Shown piece after piece: positions 58,287-64,000 of a DNA stretch of 64,000 bases (positions are counted from its first letter, which is position 1; every line of letters starts with the position of its first letter). The translations under genes and the position numbers were made by a program. The stretch is from Eriocheir sinensis (lineage: Eukaryota > Arthropoda > Malacostraca > Decapoda > Varunidae), in contig NC_066552.1 of the NCBI RefSeq assembly GCF_024679095.1, positions 13,811,423 to 13,875,422 of the forward strand. Reading direction: 5' to 3'. The notes beneath the pieces were generated by a model. It was not told where the DNA came from. It saw only the letters and a program-made list of their open reading frames with translations, and made no database searches.

Positions 58287-61200
58287 ACCAACTCTCGCTT
58301 TCCGGACTTGAGTGACGAAGTTGAGGAATTCTGTTGAGTCATCAGGCACGCCGTGATCAGGCCAGGCCAGGTACTGCATGTGTGTGATGTGTCTCTCCTC
58401 CTGCGTCTGTCAGGGAGGGAACGGAAGAGAAAGTTAAAAAAGGTCTGTTAAAAGATATGATGGATACAGGGTTACGATACATACAAGGTTAGTTAGAAGA
58501 TAGAATATATATGAGTTAGAATGTTGTTATGTAGAGGATGTGAAAGGGAGAGAAGGGAAAGAGTTCGGTAAGATTAGTTGGAAGGTACGAGAGATACAAG
58601 TTAGAGGTTAGTTATAGTGTATAGAAATTAGTTATAGGAATGAAGTATAAGAAAACAGACAAAGACAGGAGGAGGAGGAGGAGGAGGAAGAGGAAGAAAA
58701 GGAGGAGGAGGAGGAGGAGGAGGAAGAAAAAAGAGGATAAAGAGGACTGTGATAACTAAGGTGAATGAAGTCATTTGATAACTCACCCACAGAGACGAGA
58801 TACAAGATAAGATGACCTACTTGACAGACAGAGAGACACACAGAGACAGACAGACAGATAGAAAGAAAGACAGACAAACATAGAGACAGATAGAAAAGCA
58901 ATGAGAGAGAGAGAGACAGACAAACAGACAGACCAGGCATGCTCTCCCTACCTCTGTGTTGATGAGAGTGAACTCCCTGAAGGCAAAACCCGGCGTCTCT
59001 TCCTCCTTATTGCAAGTGACTTGAAGGATCCCAAAGTCCACGGTCTCATAAAGCCTTGGCCAGTACCGGTGACACTTGACTCTGTGGGGGGAGGACTTGG
59101 GTGAGACACATAAAGAAAAGGTGAGGTGATAGAGATAAAGGATAAATGTGTTAAATACAGGATTTCAGAAACTTGACTCCTGTAGAAATGCAAGTATGGA
59201 CCACTGATAGGAACATGCCAGTAAGGAAGAAGCAAGATATTTCTCAATTTTTGTATTTCTGCTGGCCTATGACTTAACCCCTTGACTGTGGATTTCCTAC
59301 CATAAGGCATCACCAAGCTACAGGAATGGATCAAAAAGTGGCTGCTATAATTCAATGAAGAAAAATGTAAAGTCCTGCACCTTGGGAGGGGATATCCAGC
59401 ATACCAATACCACATGGGAAACACTCCACTATCCACCACAGAGCCAGAGAAAGACCTGGGTGTGTATGCTACCAGGCTACCAGGAACAGCCAAAGTCGTT
59501 CCAATCGCAGCGGACGGGTTAAACACTTTCAAGAATGGAGACAGACGGTTGATGGAGAAGAAAATTGAGGTTGAGTAAGTGCTTAGGCAATGAAGAATTG
59601 GAAAAGGAGAAGGAAAGATCGGATAAGGGAGTGCCACATGGCTTTTTATGTTTCCTCCCAATTTACACCCTCATCAAGCTGCCTCCTCTTCTAGTATACA
59701 AAGAGCAATACAAACACACAACCACAATCTCACCTCCCCTGCTCAACCACAGTGGTGAGCATGACAATGAGGGTTGACTGCTGCTCCCAGACCATGTACC
59801 AGAAGTCTGCACAGGTCCCAGCGAGCGGCCCCTGACTTGCGATGTAGCGGTTGACGATGCCCGATGCCTGCACCTCCATGTTGACGTAGGAAGCGTTGAT
59901 GTAGTCGCCCGAGGGAGAGGTGGTGAGGGTGACGCGGGTGGTGTCGTCTGGGGAAGGAGGTGGTGGTGGTGATGATAGTGGTGGTGGTGGTGGTGGTGAT
60001 GGAGGTTTTGGTTGTGGTGTTGATCAATGCAGTGTTGGAAAAATAAAGAAATAAAAAGTAGATAATAGGGATAGGAGGTGGTGGTGATGATGGTGGTGTT
60101 GAAGGGTAGGAGGTGATGATGCAGTGTTGTAGAAAAAAAAATAATAAAAAAAAAATCTGACCCCTCCTTCCCTCCGTGAGTCCTTACATGAAATTCTAAA
60201 AAAAAAAAAAAAAAAAACAGAAAAGAACGTAATCAAATCCTTATCAGAAATCGACATTAAGCACCCCCCCCCACCACCCCTCATAAGCAAACACCCCTGG
60301 ATGAGCCCCCGGATCAAAACAAACACTGACGTAATGACAAGCAGATATAAACGCAGGTATAACACGCAGGTGGATAGATAAGGGGAAGTAGGAGATAAGG
60401 AGGAGACATATTGAGTTTTAGAATACCCGAGAATTGTTTTTTTTTCTTTCTTTCCTCCTCGTCGTGTAAGAATGAGAAGAGGAGGAGAAGAAGCGGAGGA
60501 AGAGGAGGAGGAAGGGGAAGAGGAGAAGAGGAGGAGGAGGAGGAGTATACAGGGGAAGGGGAAGAGGAGGAGGAGGAGGAGGAGGAGTATACAGAAAGAC
60601 AAGTGGCAGGAAGAGGAGGAACAAGAGGAAGGGGAAGATGTAGAAGAAGAGAAGGAGGAAAAGGAGGAGGAGGAGGATGTAGGAAGATCAGTGATAGGAA
60701 GGGAAGGCATGATAGAAGGAGGAAGCAAAGGAGAATCAGAGAGATGGATGGATGGAGTAAAGGAAGAGAGAATGGAAGGAGACTGAGGCTGAGGGTAACA
60801 GAACAGCAGTAGAAGAAGTAGAAGTAGAAGAAGAAGGAAAAAGAGGATGACAAATTAACTAAAACTGACAGCTATATTTACAAGGAAAAGAAGAAGAACG
60901 AAGAAGAAAAATACGACATAAGAAATAAATATCAACAGAGAGAGAGACACAGTTATGAGGCAAAATATCTTGGTATCTGTAATGACGAGAAGAAGAAGTA
61001 GAAGAAATAGAAAAGAAGATCAACAAATAAGAACAGACACACAAGGAACAGAAGAAGAAAAAGAAGACATAAGAAATAAATATCAACAGAGAGAGAGAGA
61101 GACAGAGACACACACTTACGAGGCAAAATATCTTAGTATCTATAATGATGAAAAAAAAGAAGAAGAAGAAAGAAGAAAATAAGATGGTAATAATAACAGC

Positions 61201-62381
61201 TGTACGTACAAGGCGAAATATCCCTGTATCTGTTCTTCTTCTCGTTCTCCTGCCGCCGAGCCTCCGTCACTGTGAGTCCAGGCTTGCGTCGGTACAGCTG
61301 TTCAAACTGTGCCACCAGCGAGCCCGCCTCCAGGCCCTCCCCCAGCAGCATGAGGCTCTCCTGCAGGGGTGGCACCATGCCCTTGATGGTGGCACTGGAT
61401 GGCAGGACTTCAGGCACATACTGGAAGGGTGGTTCGTCGATGTCCTCCGTCACGTAAACTGTACGGAGAGAGATATGGGGTGTCAGTGGGTGTGATTCTA
61501 TACTAAACTTGGCATAGCTAGTAACTGGAGTCTTATGGGGTTTGTTAATATAGTTTGTTGGGCCTAATCACGTGCTGGACTTGGTATCAGTAGTAAAGAA
61601 CATAATTAGAGGTTCTTAAAGGGTCCTATAGGCTTGTTAATTAAAGGTTTTGGGTCTGGTCATGTGCTGGACTTGGTATCAGTAGTAAAGAACATAATTA
61701 GAGGTTCTTAAAGGGTCCTATAGGCTTGTTAATTAAAGGTTTTGGGTCTGATCACGTGGTGGACTTGGTATCAGTAGTAAAGAAAAGTATTTAGAGGGTT
61801 TAAGTGAGTTTCTGGATACTGATAAGAGGTGTATTGAGCCTGGGTTTAGATTCCCCATGGTCTGATCATGTGCTAGACTTCAGATTGGTAGTAAGTAGAG
61901 GATTTAGAGGTTATAACTGGATTTCTGGGTACTGGTGTTAGTGGGTGAGAGATGTATATATATGACAGTGTGCAACATGTGTATTTATGTATAAGTTAAG
62001 AGGATATTCATAGGTCCCTGTATGCCTAAATATGTTTCCTGTATATACTGATAGGTAGTGTGTCCTTAAACTTTAAAGAACTTCAATAAATGTCCCCAGT
62101 CCCCCTTCCCAAGACTTTGCATTTCTGCCTCAGCGGGTGTGAATATGAAGCAGATGGTGGCCAAGCTTGTTTTGAAATGAATCAGTCGTGTTGTACTGAA
62201 TAACTGAAGCTGGGAGAGAGCGAGGGAGAGAGAGGGAGAGAGAGAGAAAGCATATAGAAAGACAGAGAGAATACATGATCACTTGAAGCACATTTCCGAA
62301 ACTAACCAAGAGAGAGAGAGAGGAAGAGAGAGGGAGAGAGAGAATAATACAAAAAAATACAAAATACAGAAAATACGAAAT

Positions 62382-62453
<72 letters not shown>

Positions 62454-63993
62454 ATACAAAAATACAGAAAAATCAATCAGTCGACGCACTTTTCCGAAAC
62501 TGACCACGGACCAGACGCCTCAACTTCTTCATGCCCTTCGCCAGCGGGTCTTTGCTCCTGCCGCGCCGCTCAAACAGACGATTGGACACACCGCACACAC
62601 CGTCACCCTTCCTCTGGGGCTGTGACGCCTCCTCCGTTTCCTTCCATTGGGGCTCGGATTTATTTACGCTGTGGACGATTACGTTTGCTTTGTTCCGAGG
62701 CTGTGAGACGTCCGCTGTTTCTGTGGTAAGGGGTTCTTGTTTGGTTACATTATGGGTGGTTAGTTTCGTCTTGTTTTTGGGCTCCAGAACCTCCGCTGTC
62801 TTTTGGTGTTCGAGTTCTAGCTTGGTTAATCTCTCAGTCATTCGCTTCGTCCTGTTTCGGTGCTCCAGAACCTCCACCGTTTGTTTCGTAATGGGTTCTA
62901 GTTTGCTCATGCTCTGGATCATTAGTTTCGCCTTATGTCGGGGCTCCAGAACCTCCACTGTTTCTCTCGTCATGGGTTCTAGTTTGGTTATGTTTTGGGG
63001 TTCCAATACCTCAACTGTTTCCGTCATAATGGGTTCTAGTTCTGCAACATTCTGGGTCATTAGTTTCGCCCTGTTTCGCAGCTCCAGAACCTCCACTTCC
63101 TCCTCTGTTTCTCTGTACTGGGGAGCAGCTTTGGTCCTGTTCGGAGACTTCAATACCTCCTCCATTCTTTGTCTGTCTCGGAGGTCTATTTCCTTTAATC
63201 TTTGGGTCATGACTTTTATCTTGTGGCGAAGTTCCATGACCTCTGCTGAGTTGCTGTGCGGGGTATCTGTTTTGTTTATGGTTTTGAATGCTTCTTCTGC
63301 CTTGGTTTCTGATATTATTTCCTCATTTTCTGTCTTCTTTTCTTCATTCTGATCGGACACAAATTCTTCCTTCATCCGAAATACTACATCTTCCTCACTC
63401 TCAGATTCTTCTTCCTCACTCTTCGACTCTTCCTCCTCACTCTCAGACTCACTTTCAGACACATCTTCACCATCATCACTCTCAAACAAGTCTTCAACCC
63501 TCCTTATGCACACTAGCGAGGGCTCAGACTGAATGGCCTTGTGGGAAGCAACTTGCAGAAATATTTCCTGAGGGTGCCGGATAACGCTCTTCTCCATGAC
63601 GTACGTTGGCACCTGCGGCGGGCACTCGGGGACGTCCTCCTCCTCGTAGAATACCGTCGCTCTCCGTCCATCGCTGGGAGACAGAGGTGGCAAGTCATAG
63701 GATTGCGATGTCGGGTTCTTGTATGCTCTCGTCAAGACAAAACTCTCCTCTGCGATGTTTCCAAGCAGCGACGAGTTCTGGTATAAGTTGTTATGTGCTT
63801 CTAGGGGCATAACATCCTCCTTACCCCCTGTTCCAACCATGTCCAATACCTGTCTCCACGTTGCAGGACTCCACGGGAATGGTTTGGGGCATGTCACATC
63901 CTCCGTACCCTCCCTCAAACCCTTGCTCTTTCCCTGTTTCCTCTTTAGTCGACTCCTCTTGCCACGGTCGACAGGGTGCGTGTTTGAAGCCAT
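56535..63993 (-). CDS. Tyrosine phosphatase with PTPN3/PTPN4-like catalytic domain and novel N-terminal region
   Basis: Removes phosphate from tyrosine. Exons on the minus strand are 62490-63993, 61210-61458, 59734-59947, 58952-59081, 58289-58406, 57317-57483 and 56535-56621 (TGA), with matching phases, 822 residues as far as seen. The catalytic domain has [26 protein letters not shown], the WPDHGVP loop (Asp about 716) and [11 protein letters not shown] (Cys about 748). [19 protein letters not shown] follows, close to PTPN3/PTPN4. Instead of the FERM-PDZ layout, the window shows a 501-residue exon with an acidic Ser/Glu tract and a 27-residue repeat. The Met at 63993 may be internal, because the frame is open to the window edge. 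The first junction rests on a GTGCGT donor. Without that splice, the exon's frame stops at 62473. Confidence 0.8.
56640..57010. repeat. Purine-rich tract in the phosphatase last intron
   Basis: (GTGA)n near 56639-56672 is followed by GGAGAAA-rich sequence, including about seven copies of a 21-bp unit 'agaaaacaggaagaaaaagac' type between 56815 and 56940. The complementary transcript strand is an almost pure pyrimidine tract upstream of the last-exon acceptor. Confidence 0.85.
57050..57316 (-). repeat. Tandem copies of the catalytic-exon donor, about 61-66 bp unit
   Basis: The real junction CAGACAGCT|GTAAGTAGG is at 57317/57316. Copies keep CAGACAGCT|GTAAGTAGG at 57256/57255, CAGACAGCT|GTGAGTAGA at 57191/57190 and CAGAGAGCT|GTGAGTAGA at 57130/57129. 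All copies carry a plausible 5' splice site. Confidence 0.9.
57955..58288 (-). repeat. Tandem copies of the WPD-exon donor, about 133-147 bp unit
   Basis: The real junction GAAAGCGAGAGTTG|GTAAGT is at 58289/58288. Copies read GAAAGCAAGATTTG|GTAAGT at 58142/58141 and GAAAGCAAGAGTTG|GTGAGT at 58009/58008. (CA)n and 'gacagagagaaagagacac' form the rest of the unit. Confidence 0.9.
59274..59522 (+). mobile_element. TTAA-flanked short element carrying a reverse-transcriptase fragment (copy 3)
   Basis: This copy starts TTAACCCCTTGACTGTGG and ends CGCAGCGGACGGGTTAA. It is co-linear with copy 2 (6165-6413) over its whole length, and a similar RT frame is discernible with stop codons. It lies in a phosphatase intron, opposite to the gene. 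Confidence 0.65.
59950..60860. repeat. GGT, GGA-rich and poly-A sequences in a phosphatase intron
   Basis: (GGT)n near 59953-60000 recurs near 60076-60100 as part of a roughly 110-bp duplication ending 'tgatgcagtgttgtagaaaa'. A GGA-rich purine block spans 60475-60800. Frames through it are artefacts. Confidence 0.85.
60870..61209 (-). repeat. Tandem copies of a phosphatase exon donor
   Basis: The real junction ATATTTCGCCTT|GTACGT is at 61210/61209. Copies read ATATTTTGCCTC|GTAAGT at 61120/61119 and ATATTTTGCCTC|ATAACT at 60957/60956, the second with its GT destroyed. A weaker copy lies near 60880. The 61119 copy has a better donor consensus than the real site. Confidence 0.8.
61500..61960. 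repeat. About 90-130 bp diverged tandem repeat, about four copies
   Basis: Units contain 'gctggacttggtatcagtag' and 'ttagaggttcttaaagggtc'. Two central copies are nearly identical. It is intronic in the phosphatase gene. Confidence 0.8.
62105..62215 (-). mobile_element. Reverse-transcriptase C-terminal remnant
   Basis: The minus strand reads [19 protein letters not shown], matching in style the tail LPSSVVQCNTIDSFKNKLD of the element at 18450-19465. Only the last 35 or so residues remain. Confidence 0.6.
62216..62489 (-). repeat. (GA)n arrays and a copy of the large phosphatase exon's donor
   Basis: GA runs lie at 62216-62245, 62310-62342 and about 62386-62450. The junction CAGTTTCGGAAAA|GTGCGT (62490/62489) recurs as TAGTTTCGGAAAT|GTGCTT at 62292/62291, 198 bp away. 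Confidence 0.8.
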
Positions 63994-64000
63994 TGGTGTC

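Noticed and set aside
62531..63352. 273-residue open frame on the plus strand
   Set aside because: It is antisense to the phosphatase large exon and mirrors its repeats. The sense frame is longer and joins a catalytic domain.

Overview
The window looks like arthropod nuclear DNA, most likely from a decapod crustacean. It has six intron-containing animal genes with GT-AG splice junctions, small introns full of tandem repeats, and very dense microsatellites: (GA)n, (CT)n, (AGT)n, (GT)n and GGAA-type. It also holds fragments of non-LTR reverse transcriptase and several families of short inverted-repeat elements. The arthropod assignment rests on protein resemblance. The decapod assignment is an inference from repeat density.

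Layout. 1-14.8 kb is gene-poor: purine-rich microsatellites, many short tandem-repeat arrays, a tRNA-derived SINE, short DNA transposons and a 144-bp satellite-like array. 14.8-22.9 kb (minus) holds the N-terminal exons of a cytoplasmic dynein intermediate chain; its WD-repeat part would lie beyond the left edge. 26.2-29.8 kb (plus) is a six-exon RGS7/RGS9-binding-protein-like, tail-anchored adaptor. 32.9-36.2 kb (minus) is ribosomal protein eL6 (RPL6) with a TOP-type first exon. 38.8-41.8 kb (plus) is the mitochondrial phosphatase PGAM5. 44.3-49.8 kb (minus) is an eight-exon, six-finger C2H2 zinc-finger protein with a poly-His N-terminus and poly-Gln C-terminus. 56.5-64.0 kb (minus) is a tyrosine phosphatase with a PTPN3/PTPN4-like catalytic domain, preceded by an unusual 500-residue charged, repeat-bearing region that runs to the right edge. 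Every exon junction given was checked by hand for reading phase.

The genes do not form a pathway; they are unrelated neighbours. The most striking common feature is how their introns are built. Again and again the intron next to an exon consists of tandem copies of the exon-intron boundary itself, so decoy 5' or 3' splice sites, sometimes with exon bases, lie 60-200 bp from the real one. I count about a dozen instances in five genes, plus weaker cases. A second unusual feature is a roughly 249-bp element with TTAA ends and short inverted termini, present three times, that carries a piece of non-LTR reverse transcriptase coding sequence.
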